This document shows, one piece after another, positions 24,545 through 36,431 of a DNA stretch of 64,000 nt. Source of the DNA: Straminergon stramineum (Eukaryota > Streptophyta > Bryopsida > Hypnales > Calliergonaceae). The position numbers and the translations under genes were made by a program. The notes beneath the pieces were generated by a model. That model made no database searches. It was given only the letters and a program-made list of their open reading frames with translations, and had not been told where the DNA came from. The stretch spans positions 1,180,501-1,244,500 of the forward strand of contig OY987273.1 of assembly GCA_963920665.1 (NCBI GenBank), written 5' to 3'. Numbering within the stretch: position 1 is the stretch's first letter; each line of letters starts with the position of its first letter.

Positions 24545-24790
24545 CATTGTAGAAAATGAGGAAAGAAAAAGAACTAGCCAAAAAAATGAATGGGAAAACC
24601 CAGAAAATGGGAAACCAAGAAAATGGGAAAAGAAAAAAAATGGGAAAAGAAATAAGAAGGTGAAAGAAAAAAAATAGGAAAAAAAAATGGGGAAAGAAAA
24701 CAAAATGGGGAAAGAAAAAAAATGGAGAAAGGAAAAAATGGGAATAGGAAAACTAAATAGAAAAGTAAATGGAAAGATATTTGGAAATGT
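24545..24790. repeat. Purine-rich low-complexity tract
   Basis: Repeats of AAAATGGGGAAAGAAAA-like units. The minus-strand frames here are Phe/Ser/Leu low complexity and are not genes. Confidence 0.75.
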
Positions 24791-25020
24791 AGCAAGAGAA
24801 TCCAATTTAATATTCAAAGATGCTTTATTGAAATAGCGTGTACATTTGTAGATTATAGTCATTTATATGAATTGACAACAAAACAATTGACTTATGAGAA
24901 ATGCTTCTATATTTCATGTATGCATTAACATTTTCCCTCTATAAGCTTCAAATCAATTTGATCACAATATATGGAAATATATACTACATGATTGAAGTAC
25001 ACAAATAAATGTAGCCAGGC

Positions 25021-26409
25021 CTATTCTAGAACTATAATGATTCCTGCTTGAACTAGAAGTACCTTCACTTCATTAAAGCTATAACTTGGTGCATGAATGA
25101 ATTCGTCTTCATGGATATCCATCTTATAGAAGTACCTATACAAGTAGTATAGGTGTTTACAATTCACGTATTGCTGTCGACCTCCAATAGCAAAAATAGC
25201 CATATTCACAAAGTTCGGGCATGTGCATATGGGGAATATACCCACTGTAATTCGATAGATGTTTTTATTAGGGTCTATCCTTGTCTCAAGCGCCACTATA
25301 GCACCAAGGCCCCAAAAAAGAAGCAAGGTCACTTCTACAATTTGCCTTGTAACATTTCCTACACTTTCCCACTTGTTTCGTTGTTCTGTAGTTGGTGCAT
25401 TGGCTATCCTCCAAATAGTTCGATTGTTCCTAATCGTTAGGTATGCATCAAGGTTCTTTGGCGTTGGTTGGTCATACAAGACAGTGTGGAAAACCTTCAA
25501 CATATTGAAGAGATGCCGTGGCGACAATATTAGGCATTCTTGGAGGCGGAAGCCTGCATGCTGCAATAGAAGAGTCTCCTCTCAATTGACGTTTGTTCTA
25601 CTTAGAAAGGGCCAAACCTCCGGCACCTCTGACCAATCAATGACCCACTTCCATTTCGTACCCTTCACACATTGTTCAATGTCATCCCAACAAAACTTGA
25701 AGTCCACCATGACCTCTCGCTTATTCCTATAATCCTCTTTTCTACCTCGATAGGTTGGAGTTGGTGTACCTTTCCTTCTCCCTTCAATTCTTAACGTACC
25801 CTTGATGTTAGAAGTCTATTGTTGAGCTTGACATCTTGTGTTGGATTTGTGTTTGATTCTAGCAATGTGCCACTTGGACGTGTCATAGTCGCTTTCAAAT
25901 GTTGTTGTAGCATGTTGAGAAACATTGGCCTTCGGTTGTTCACTTGGGTCTTCCGAAGAGTGAAGCAAAGACGTGGTGGATCTCATTCGCACCTAAGGTT
26001 GAGAGAAGTTGATTTTGTTTGGTCTATGTGAGTCTCCTCCATTACCAATGGGCACATCCAACTTTCTCTTCATGCTCCCAAATATTTCCTCTCCTTCTAA
26101 GTGTGGTACTCTTGTACCTACACCCTCATCTCTAGGCAATGTCTTCAAGGCTTCCGCGATTTTCTTAGGATCGTTACTTTTTCTTGAAGCTCTAAACCTC
26201 AACTCCCCCTTGGATGGTCCAAATCCCGATGCATGGCCTTTGAGGTATGCTCGGTAGTTTGTCATTTGCATCTAAGCATAGATGTTGTCGTCACAAGTGG
26301 CATCAATCAAGTTGTTCCCTCTCTTTCCGGACATTTGCAACCACTTGTTATGCATTGTTTCTGACAAACTGCATGACAATAGGTCCATCATCTTCTCCAA
26401 ATTCAATTT
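25021..26409 (-). pseudogene. MULE-like transposase, copy 2, C-terminal part with SWIM zinc finger
   Basis: Paralogue of the 3' part of the transposase at 1-3829. Shared are MQMTNYRAYLKGHAS, HLEGEEIFGS.KRKLDVPIG, SHRPNKINFSQP and SKWHIARI. The C-terminal 181 codons contain CTCPNF...VNCKHLYYLY, a CxC...CxH SWIM finger as found in MURA/FAR1-type transposases. The exon begins after TCCTAG at 26409, the acceptor conserved with copy 1 (1126). A TAG at 26272-26274 replaces the Trp seen in copy 1 (CAWIQMTNY). The N-terminal exons are missing, so this is a deletion derivative. The head-to-head partner lies at 27320. Confidence 0.65.
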
Positions 26410-27319
26410 CTAGGAATCCATGAAAGATGAAGAAAAGATTAGCTATACCAACTTCAAACCAAATGTGTTGCACTATTTAATAACTTTTGTGTGGCATCTA
26501 ATCGTTGTGTACATATCCAAAATTGGCTCGCATGTGGGATTTGGAGCCCTAATGACAAAGTTACGCTATTTGGAAGTTCGGGAGTCCAAATAGAGTGGGA
26601 ACTTGGGGATTTCGATTGGAAACGGGTGGTCTTTCAAAACCCAAGGGGGTTTGGAAAGTTCCTTTGACCCACAAGGGGGGGTCTACGGAATACTACAGAG
26701 AGTACTATAAGAGGGGTTGGTCTCCGTCCTCACTCCCTCTTTCTTAGAGCCTTGGTGAGTCCCGGTGACTCATGGGTGGTGATGTAACTTCACCAACGGC
26801 TTCAAGGCTCCTCAGGACACTTGTGTGTGTGTCCCGGGGCATCGGTTGGTTGGAGTCCTACTCCTTGCTAAGCCTTTGGTGATATGTCCCGAGTGGTGAG
26901 TCCTAATTAGTGTTGGTGTGATAGTAGCAAATACACAACAGGCCTAGTATGAAGTGTGGTGACAACCAAGGGTGGTTAGGATCATGGTGAGTAGTGCCAC
27001 CATAAGTCCTAGCATAGTCAAATGGAAGTTCCACCCCATGTCACCAAGTAATATTCTAGGTGTCACAAGTGGAGTGCGTGCTAGAAGTCTAAGACACTGG
27101 GACTTAGCAATGTGGGTTGGAAATGGGAACTAATGCTGTGAGTGCGTGGCATGTGCAGTATTAGTTAGTTGGGCCTAAGTGATACCTATATTGGGGCATA
27201 GTGAGCCCTGAAGGCTGTGAAGGGCTCTTGAAGGCTGGTTGGAACTGTAAGGTATTACTAGGGCTACGACAATAGGTCTCTTTTTATTTTCAAGTTTCTA
27301 AGCTCTGAAAAGGTCTAGG
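26410..27319. other. Spacer between transposase copy 2 and MTRAKKVV exon
   Basis: No coding frame. Small stem-loops are visible, for example CTATTTGGA...TCCAAATAG (near 26569-26596). The sequence around 26700-27250 is rich in GGTG/AGTCC words without clear repetition. It probably holds the divergent promoter after loss of the transposase 5' exons. Confidence 0.35.
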
Positions 27320-27505
27320 ATGACTCGTGCAAAGAAGGTAGTAGCAAAAATTTGCCACTCCTCAGCAATTGATTCTTGCAAAGTCCTTCGGTACGGGGAA
27401 GAGTGTAGTATTGGAGAGGAACTTGTTGTAGGGCTAGTTTTGGAAGCAACACAGGCTAAATCCGATAGCAACATCAACAGAAAAAGTCAATCACGAGAAG
27501 AGTGA
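27320..27505 (+). pseudogene. First exon of MTRAKKVV gene (gene X), copy 2
   Basis: Encodes MTRAKKVVAKICHSS followed by 46 further codons to a TGA. The start and the preceding TCTAGG match 4561, but similarity fades after about 15 residues. No downstream exon homologous to 9404-9852 is seen before the next gene, so this copy is truncated. Confidence 0.45.
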
Positions 27506-28849
27506 CATGCACCTTTGAACAAGGTGAGCCTTGACTCATCGTTTCCTTGTCATTTAATTTGTTTCTCGTGCTTCCAAGTTTTGTAAAGTACACCAGAATT
27601 GTGACTAGCAAGACAATTCCATTTTTTCGTCATCTATTATGGAATTCCTTCATTATTCAAGTTGATTAGATGGACTAGAGACATGATACACTCACACAAT
27701 TAAAAGACCGAGGGCGGTAGACTTTGTAGCATTTTTTGTTTGTGGTGGCTCTGAAGATTACGCCTAGAAAATGCGCACCGGATGACATGTTCTTCTGATG
27801 TTCAAATTTAAAAGCAATGTTGTCTTTAAAAAAGACATGCTAGTAGAATTTTTTGACAATTCCAAACATAACATGAAGATTGGAAATTCATGAACTACGC
27901 TTGTCCTTGGGTGCTTCGTGTACAGCATGTCCACGAGTGGTGTGAGTATTTAGCATCACACTTGTTCCAACTACGAAAGAGTCAATAAACCAAATCTAGG
28001 GCTCATTGAAGTGAGTGAAGTTGTCATATACATTAGTAGATTTGGGTTCATAGGTAGGTGTTGTGGTATCAGTTAAGCCTTTTCCACCACGGTGGTCACC
28101 CACACATGCCATTTTTTTTTTTTCAAATTATTTTTTTCTCGGTACACAAAGTGTTCCTTCTAGTTTTCTCCTTGCGCTCATTCAACTATGAGTTTGAAGA
28201 ATTCCTCTTGAAGACCCACCAAGGCACACCAAGATTCTTACATTTTTTTTGAAATCTTCATACCAAGCGGGTTGAGTTAATTCTTTATATCCCTGGGGGT
28301 GGAAACTTGAAGATCCCTACAAGTCTCTTTCTACCTCAGGCAGCTGCTTAGTCATAGCAATGTTACTTTTTCCAAATTCAGTGTTTGATCGGGATTCCTC
28401 CAGACGGAAAGAACCGAAATACTTGGCAGAAGGAAGGTCCCTAGTCTTTGACATTCCCAAAATGTAGCCCCTCAAGCCCTTCAATTTCAGGAGCTTATCT
28501 CTTGTACCCACATTCTCCTCACGTACATTCTCCTTTGCACGACACACAACCATCTTCTTTACTATCAAGGCTCATGATCATTGTGCTCGTGATCCTCATT
28601 TTTGGAGAATTGATAGTTGAGAGCAGAGTTGTTCTGGCTGACAGTTCGACAACACAACGAACATGATGTCCGACTTGTCAAGTAGACCCTCTTGTTCGTC
28701 TAATAGAGTCAAACTTAGCTTTGACTTTTAAAAAAAATTTCACCCTGTCCATGAGGCCACCTATATGCCATGTGGTAGACATGTGTCATCCTAAAGGGGC
28801 GCATGTGAGTGTGGGCGACCACTGGTAGGGTGACTTTGGGTTTAGTTTG
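27506..28849. other. No gene recognised
   Basis: An open frame at 28317-28568 (minus, 83 codons) has no known motif. The rest has no coding or repeat signal that I can support. Confidence 0.4.
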
Positions 28850-29275
28850 GTGAGCGACTGCGGGTGTGGAGTACGTGGCAAGCTGCGAAGCAAAGACACA
28901 AAGCGGGAACCCAAAGAGAAATAACGCCCACAAATACTCGTAGTCGCCCCCAAAGACATATAGTTGCCTCCCAAGGGACTCGCACGTGCCCCCAAAGACC
29001 TACAGTCCCCCCCCAAAGGACTTGCATGCGCCCCTGAAACTGCAGTCGACCCCTAAAAGACCCGCAAGCGCCCTTGGACCCGTAGTCGCCCCATCCAGGA
29101 CCCACACGCGCCCCTGGACCCGCAGTCGCCTCCTTAGATCCAAATGTGCCCTACCAAACCTGTGGTCGCTCCCCAAGATTCGTGTGCGCCTCTTGGAGAC
29201 CACGGGTTCAATCGGTGGTCACCCACTCGCACGCGCCCAATGACCAACTCTCACCCGCGCTCGCCCCACCTATAT
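28850..29275 (+). repeat. GC-rich minisatellite array 1 (ACCCGCAGTCGCCCC family)
   Basis: Degenerate 15-18-bp units such as GACCCGCAGTCGCC and CACGCGCCCCTGGA alternate over about 400 bp. The C-rich strand is plus. The array ends at a TATATATCC (29270-29278) and lies about 190 bp upstream of the ATG at 29463. Open frames through it are Pro/Arg/Ser low complexity. Confidence 0.8.
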
Positions 29276-29462
29276 ATCCACTCGCCCAAGACCTTTTGGG
29301 CACCTTTCATAGAGGCTTCTTGTCTTGTATCCTTTAGTGGCTACATGCGTGAACCTTGAGTATTTACTATTTATTACATTCATCCACCCTTCTTACCTTA
29401 GTAGTTGTGGACCACCTAAACTCCCAAAAGAGTTTTTCGAGCCTTACACACGACAATCATTG

Positions 29463-31906
29463 ATGGCCGCTGGAGTTAACAATGCCAAGGCATTGCCTAT
29501 CTCCGTTGCTGCACAAACCATCGGGGCATTACAGAAGACTGCCAAAGACAAACATCGCAAGCGTAGGGGCACTATTCATCGGAAGCGATTACACGTGCTC
29601 AATAGTGAAACCCAATTTGCTTTTAAGGGTTGGAATGAAGAACCAGAGCCTTGGACAATACAAACCTATGAAGACTACATTGAGTGGTGCCACATCAGCA
29701 AGTTCTTTCCTTTATGGCATCATCATTATAATCGGCACACCAATAAGGCCAACTTGAAGTACTGTGAGAATCCAACGTTCCTTCAAAGATGCATTGAATT
29801 GTGGCAAGTCCTCTACAAAACCGCCTTTGTAGATAGGAACGAGGTCCCCCTCTTCCTTGCTAGAGGAGCACATACTAAGGTCGCTCTAAACAAAGAGGTT
29901 GATTGGAGTATAATCAAGGGAAGTACATATGTAACTCGTCTAGAGAGTGGTTTCATCCCAAGAGGAGTTCTAGCCTTTCCCGAGGGGGGACTTGGTCCTA
30001 TTCGAAGCGCATACAAAATGCAAACCCCTGCCACTAAGGTTGACATTGAGGAGTCTGAAGAAGATGATGACTCTGATGGTACGCATGTCTATAGGGTAAT
30101 ACGAATCGTGGAGCAATCTGTTTTCCCTAATGAGGTTCAAAATGAAATTGTAGAGGGACCTAGGACATCCATGGGACAACGACCAAGGCAACCATCTAGA
30201 GTACGGCGTTCAACAACACGAGTGGGACCCGCATCAATTCCAACTATAGTTCCTAATCCATCGTTGCCAATACAACGCACAAAGGATGTCTTCGACTTCG
30301 CGCCCAATGAGGACACGGCTAGGGAAGAAACTGGTTGTGTTCTCATTTCTCCATCAACAATGGGCTTGAGCAATGACATTATGACTTTGGCAAAAGCTCT
30401 GGACCTCCTCAAGACCAAAGATGTCGAAATTTCTTCAATACAGAATGAAATGAGGAAATTGCGATGTGTGTGTGAACACAAAAATACACTCATCTTTTAA
30501 CAAACTATAGAACTGCAACGCCTCCGTGAAAAAGACCATGACACTTTCACTTTGTCAGATATGGATGACGCCTTTGTTGAGCAAAACCTCCAAAATGTGG
30601 ACAAGGTTGTGGAGGACCTTACCAACCATATCCTTCATCATTTTCCTCTTGCCAAGCGCACGAGACGCTCCCCTATCATTCCGAATACACTTCCTACTAT
30701 TGTCACAAGATATACTACCAATGACAGAATTGACCTCAATGGGACCCAAGACTCTCTTTCGTTTCCTATGGTTCCATCAATTATTCAATTGGAGAAAGAC
30801 CATGGACTTCAAGAAGAAAATAAGATGCTTCGAAGAAAGTTGGTTGAGTTGACTACCACATACTATCATTGGAAGGTCACCTGCATTTCTAGAAACTTTG
30901 TTGCAAGTGCTCCTAAACGTGAGAATGGACTGACGTCATGGGCATTGTTGGAGGACATGTTTCCCAATAACATGTGCATGGTGGAATTGCCAAAAAAGGA
31001 GGTCATAGATTGGAGCAAAAATGGTTGGGACCACAAAAACCAAATGTCTAGCCACATAGAAGAAAAGAAATGAATGCTCCTGTGGCCCAAGCCTGTACCT
31101 TTTGTTTTGGACCATACCAAATGTCCCATATGTCTTGAACAATTTGGCCCCAAAAGGGGGTGGGCACTAGGATCTTGTGCATATGTATAACACCCCCAAT
31201 GTCTCATCATGCAATGCTTGATTCCACGATTTTGTGTGATTAGTTTAGCACCATTCCATGATCGCCTGTATACCATGTTCAACTTGACGACCTACGTGCC
31301 TCCTTCTTGGGAACACACCTATGATACTATGGCTAACACAACCTTGTGGGGCCGAGATTTGGTTTGGAGTTGGCGAGAAGGACAACATGATCAAGAAAAA
31401 GGACCTACTAGCTCGCAATTGAATTGGGAAACAGACCTAGACGAAATTGCCAGAGTTGCACCAAGGCTCATGGGAAAGGAGCCATAAAACGAAGGGAGGA
31501 GGGCATTCTTCTTCAATGCCTTGAGGGATATTGGGACAAAACCTCCTCAACCTTCAAGTGGGGTCCTCATCCGCAACGACACCGTTGGAATTTAGAAAGA
31601 CAAAAGGTCGCTAATCAAGATGATAGTGCCTCCCTAGAAGACTTGACTAGTATGGCTTACCTAGACTCTACGTACGAACCATATTACCAAAGTCAAGCAC
31701 TTGACTACTTGTTGGAAGCACATTCTTCGCAAACAACAAGGATCCTCCAAGCTCTACAAGACTCCAATGTGTTGCAATCAATTTTGAAGGCAGATGGGCC
31801 CGCTTCACGAACCCGTGCAAAACAAAAGCTTGGGGTTGGGGAAGCATCGACCTACGAACAAGGTGAAGGAAGTGGCTCTCAAAACAAACCAAATGTAATT
31901 GACTAG
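29463..31906 (+). pseudogene. Unknown TE-like gene: WCHISKFFPLW domain, coiled coil and RING-like finger
   Basis: The start is set at MAAGVNN (29463), which aligns with the start of the paralogue at 34614. In order: a basic N-terminus (KHRKRRGTIHRKR); a conserved domain KGWNEEPEPW...YIEWCHISKFFPLW...KEVDWSIIKGS; an acidic, Pro/Arg-rich linker; a coiled coil (EISSIQNEMRKLR); and CPICLEQFGPKRGW...GSCAYV.HPQCL, a RING-type C..C...C..H..C pattern with further Cys after it. The frame is continuous to 31487, with stops at 30498, 31071 and 31188 (the last inside the finger), then shifts to end at 31906. A RING finger would suggest E3 ubiquitin ligase activity, which is inference. The family is unknown to me. 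Confidence 0.5.
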
Positions 31907-33150
31907 ACATTCGTAGGAATCATGCAATTTAGCCTTACCTCCCATCAGAATAGATGACAAGTAAGGGTTAGGTTTTAGTTACACTTTGTTTTTAGTTGTT
32001 TTGGCAAGTACAATGGAGTGGTTTAGGGTTTGCTTCTTTCATTCCACTTCTACGACTTCCCAGCATACCTATGTATGGCAATTCCATATGGCATTGACTT
32101 TTATTTAATTCTACCTTTTTTTCCTCTCTACCAAAGTACCAATTTCTGAAATCATATCGAGAATGATCTTTTCCAATTCTTCCAAAAATAGATTGTATGA
32201 ATCAAATCAACAAAGCTCCTAAAGTTTAACTTTCCAAATTAATTTCACTTGCATTGAGAAGAAAACTAGGTCACTACTCACTAGAGTGGAGCATCATTGT
32301 CCAATTGGGTATTTCCTTTCATATTCTTTAAAATCATGAGGTTCTAATTATAGGAAGCTTTTGCTCTAAGCTTTCAAGATACTTGGCCAAAGAAGGAATA
32401 AAAGGCATTCAAATACAACATGCCCCTTTTCGTGGATGTTGACTTGTTGATTTCACATTACCATACCTTCAAATGGTTAACCCAATCCTTGGGGGTCAAA
32501 ATTTTAATTCATTAAGAACATGAGTAGGCCAACCTATATATTAAACCTACCTAATTCCTCAATATCCATTGTAATTTTCTTCAAATTATGCTAAAGCTAG
32601 AATTCTAAAAAATCCTATATACAAGGAGGAACAATGAAGCAAATCACCCAAGACAAATAAGCCCAATAAATTTCCTCAATTAATATGGTATTTTGGGCAC
32701 AATCGGTTTTTCGTTCTCCACTATTCATATGAAAATCATAAATACAAGTTGTACTGTAGATTTCACGAGGACATTCTCACAAAATACTATGTCGACATTT
32801 ACAGTCAAGAATCAAGAACTTCCCATCAATCCCATGTTCCTATTCGATTGTAATTATGTGCGAGAATCCCATTCCATTCATCATACCATCACCTTCTTCC
32901 AAAACATGAGAAAGACATATTCATCCATGTAGAAAAGTTGTAAGATCCAAAACTGGTGTGGCATTTTCTCCCTTCCATGCACGCCACTAGTGTGCCCACA
33001 CCAATTTAACTATTCTAGTACACACATTGCTTCAAGACACCATATACATTGTTTTATCTCAAAACATTGCATTTCTTTATAACACCACGATAGGCAAAAT
33101 ACAAAATAATCGTGGTGAAAGTATTTATCCTCATTATGTTCCTAGGTATT
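31907..33150. other. AT-rich intergenic stretch, nothing recognised
   Basis: No coding frame beyond 80 codons and no obvious repeat. Confidence 0.5.
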
Positions 33151-34614
33151 TTATTCTATGTTGAGGTAGTCCTTCAAAATGGGCTCCAGACCCATTTGCT
33201 GTAATTCTGCATCAGACTTCCTTATGCTAGCTCTATTCCACTTATACCAATCCGAAAAAAAATGACTTTCTGCCCTCAAAGCTTTCAACTCTGATACCAT
33301 CAATGGTAATCTTTGCTCATGGAACTTCACCAACTTCTCAAACGTTGCTACTTCTCCAACAACAATACCATATGCTGAGGAAGAAGCCAAAAGCTCTACT
33401 TTTGGAACATGTTGGACAACGGCTTCGTAATATTTTTTTTTCTTCTCCATTATTTGAAGTTCTAGGCTTTGCCTTTCATTCTATACCTCCTAACGTTTGC
33501 GGATAAGGGTTTCGAGTTTTGATTCCCATATCAAATAATGGTCCATTTTATGCACCTTCCCACTCTTCATTTCCTTCAAATAAAAATCGCGATTTCTCTT
33601 GAAGGAATGGAAGCCCTTTTCATTCTCTTCAATGACGTTCGTTATAGCCTTCAACCATTGCTTCAACACCTCTACGAAAGTGGGATTCACTTCTTGCTCC
33701 TTCAAATTTTTCAATTGCTCGTTCTTTGCACGCAATGCTAATTTTGCACTTTCTATTTTGTCAAGCAACATTTCCTCTTCATGTTCTGAATCACTTCCTC
33801 CGCCACTCCCATAACCTTCTCGCAAAACAGGGTCCACTTTCCTAGCCACCCCATCATCCATGCCTTCTTCATCCGTGTCTTGTACTATGATGGGCTTTTG
33901 GGCTGATTGTCCACTTTGGACGACTCCCACATCCATAGCCGGCCTAGATTCTTGTATGGCAACCTCCTCGTCATCACTATGGAAAGAATATCCATCGTAT
34001 TCATGGGTGTGTTGATCAAAGCTAGAAGTCTCTAACCAAACCATGCTTTCATTGCGAACAAATGACTTCCCACGCTTCACCTTGGATAACATCTTCTTTA
34101 CATCCACAGGTTCATTTGGTAGTAAAATTTTTGCAGTCTCCAAAATGATCGCAATAGGGACCTCCTTCAATGTTGACCAATCCACCTCCTTCTTCAACAC
34201 ATATTCAACATACACCATTCTCACAAGAAAGAAACAGAAATTGTCGTTTCGGTAAGTTGAGTCCTCCAAATACAAGTGCTTCCACACCTCACAACATCTA
34301 AGTATGAAGCCCTCGTCCTTCGAGTATGCAAGATTTACTTTGTTTTGCTTTAGATGTTCTTTGTGCCGACACAAGGGAAATAACTTGTTGATGTGGCACC
34401 AATCCATGTATTTGCAAACCGTTTTGTAACTCCAAGGCTTAGGTTCATTTCTCCAACCTTTAAGTGCCTTAATCTTTGGATGGATCAAAATGGCCACACG
34501 CTTCTTGTGAATTTTACCGGACCGTTTCCGACCCTTGTCGCGGATGAGCTTCATCTCTTGTCGTGTAAGGTGTTTGATTGTGGCAGGCGTCAATGGTGGG
34601 GGCTCATTCTCCAT
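33151..34614 (-). pseudogene. Paralogue of the 29463 gene (same N-terminal domain, coiled coil)
   Basis: Starts MENEPPPLTPATIK at 34614. It shares the basic KGRKRSGKIHKKR stretch, KGWRNEPKPW, YMDWCHINKLFPL and KKEVDWSTLKEVP with the plus-strand gene, then an acidic linker (SGGGSDSEHEEEM) and coiled coil. The frame is nearly intact to 33490. After a short break, a second frame to 33151 (ELLASSSAYG...FHEQRLPLMVSEL) extends the coiled coil. No RING finger is visible. An array of the GC minisatellite lies upstream, reading C-rich on the coding strand. Confidence 0.5.
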
Positions 34615-34959
34615 AGTGCTCAATCTATACAATCAATTGTACTCGGATACTATGCCAAATATACCAAGCCTAAAACCTTGTTGTACAAACTTAAATCTAT
34701 TACCTCGTGGTAATTCACATTTACAAATACATCAACATCAACATTTACAATCACAATCAAGTTTCAAACAATTCGGCGTGATTTACAATCAATGGAACAC
34801 ATAGATGAAAGTGACATGAGAGATAGAATATCCTCCTCACAACACCCACCTCCCCTCTTGAGCCTCCAATTAGCCACTTCAAGGTGGATAAAAGACAAGG
34901 CACAGAAGGGAATGCGGGAGACTACGGGTTTAGGGTCTCATTTTGTACCCGCAGTTGCC

Positions 34960-35245
34960 TTAGGGCGAGCGCAGCTCTAGAAGGGGTGCGTGCGGGTCCA
35001 CAGAAGGGGGCGCGTGCGGGTCAAGAAGGCGACTGTGGGTCTAGGACCACCGCCAGCGACCGTAGGTGATGGCAACTGCAGGTCTAGGGCGATCGTGGGT
35101 AAGGGCAATCGCGACTAGGGGCGACCGCGAGTGAGGGGAACCCCGACTGGGGGGCGCATGTAGGTTTGGGGCGATTGTGGGTAAGGGCAATTGCGATTGG
35201 AGGGCGCATGCAGGTTTGGGGCGACCGTGAGTCCCAAACCCTCGA
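34960..35245 (-). repeat. GC-rich minisatellite array 2 (minus orientation)
   Basis: Units such as GGCGACTGTGGGTCTAGG and GGGGCGCATGCAGGTTTGG, that is, the ACCCGCAGTCGCCCC family on the minus strand. It is upstream of the minus-strand gene starting at 34614. Next to it, AGCCACTTCAAGGTGGATAA (34873-34892) is shared with the leader of the gene at 38016. Confidence 0.8.
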
Positions 35246-36431
35246 TCGCGATGACACATACCTTCATTGAATAGTGAAATTAGATTGCCTTAACAATTAG
35301 ATTGACTTACCCCCAAAAGGTACTTTAGAAGCCATCAAAGTGAACAAAAATTTCTACATATATTTCCATTTGTACATATGAAGGTTCATGAGTTCCAATT
35401 ACAACACCTAATTCAAAAGTAGAGCATTCTTGTAATCGAATATTAAGTATTTATATAGTGTGGGCAACCTAATTTCACTATTTAGTGTAGAAAGCTCTTA
35501 AGTATTCCATATTCATTCATAAAATCAAAGTTATGTGGACTCTTAATTTGCAGACAAATATGGATTTTCTAAATTTTCTATCTTCTTAGAAAATAATTAA
35601 ATCATGGAATGTCCATTTTGTATCTCAACAAAATAGCCATTGGGATTGACATTTTCCAATTCCACAAGTATATTTTTAGAATTCTTTTTTTTAAGTCATT
35701 ATGTACTTCTTAGTACCTACTATTTTTCCTACTATTTTTTCCTACATGTTGTACAATTCCAAATTATCTATATTTTTGTATGTATATAGCCAATTCATCT
35801 TGATGAATGAGTCTAAAGAAACAACACCGTTTTCGAGATAAATTAAGACATATGTCATGATTTGAAGTCCAGGTGCATTCTTTTTGGCATGGCTAGAACA
35901 ATCACTTCAATCAAGTTCAAGGATAATATTTTCCAATCTTTATGGTGAAAATTCCTAACATTTAATTCTTAACATTTTAAACCCATCTTCTCAAGTCTGT
36001 ATACTACCAAATCCTAGGGTTTAGGGTATCCCTAAACCTTTTTCGGGAAAATTAGTGCTCACACTACAAAGTACAAACAATAGTGTTTGGATATTTTCGG
36101 TAAAAACATAGTCAATAGATTATCTCAATCTAATTTGGGCATATCGATTGAATAAGGATTGTAGTTCTCCATAGCTAATTTATATCTTACTTATGAATCA
36201 TATCAATCCCATTCATTTGATGCTCAAGCTACAATGAACCATGCAAAGAATTCATATTCAAATCCAAATGCATGTAAGTAGGTGATGTGTATGTACAATA
36301 CTCAATATTTTGGGTCCAAACATGCACTTCACATTAAAAATAGTTTATACACTTGCATTGCTTTTCCAAAATGGGATGCACAAAAGGTGGCCAACGTTAC
36401 TATTCCAGCTAGAAAACTATTACATCAAATC
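35246..36431. other. AT-rich intergenic stretch with one telomere-like palindrome
   Basis: No gene. At 36018-36038 a 9-bp-arm palindrome of telomere-like sequence, GGTTTAGGG-TAT-CCCTAAACC, is visible. Confidence 0.5.

Noticed and set aside
24512..24862. 116-codon minus-strand Phe-rich frame resembling a membrane protein
   Set aside because: It is the complement of the purine-rich tract; apparent hydrophobicity comes from poly-T.
28715..29243. Several overlapping frames through GC array 1
   Set aside because: Frames persist because the minisatellite lacks stops; the residues are repeat-driven.
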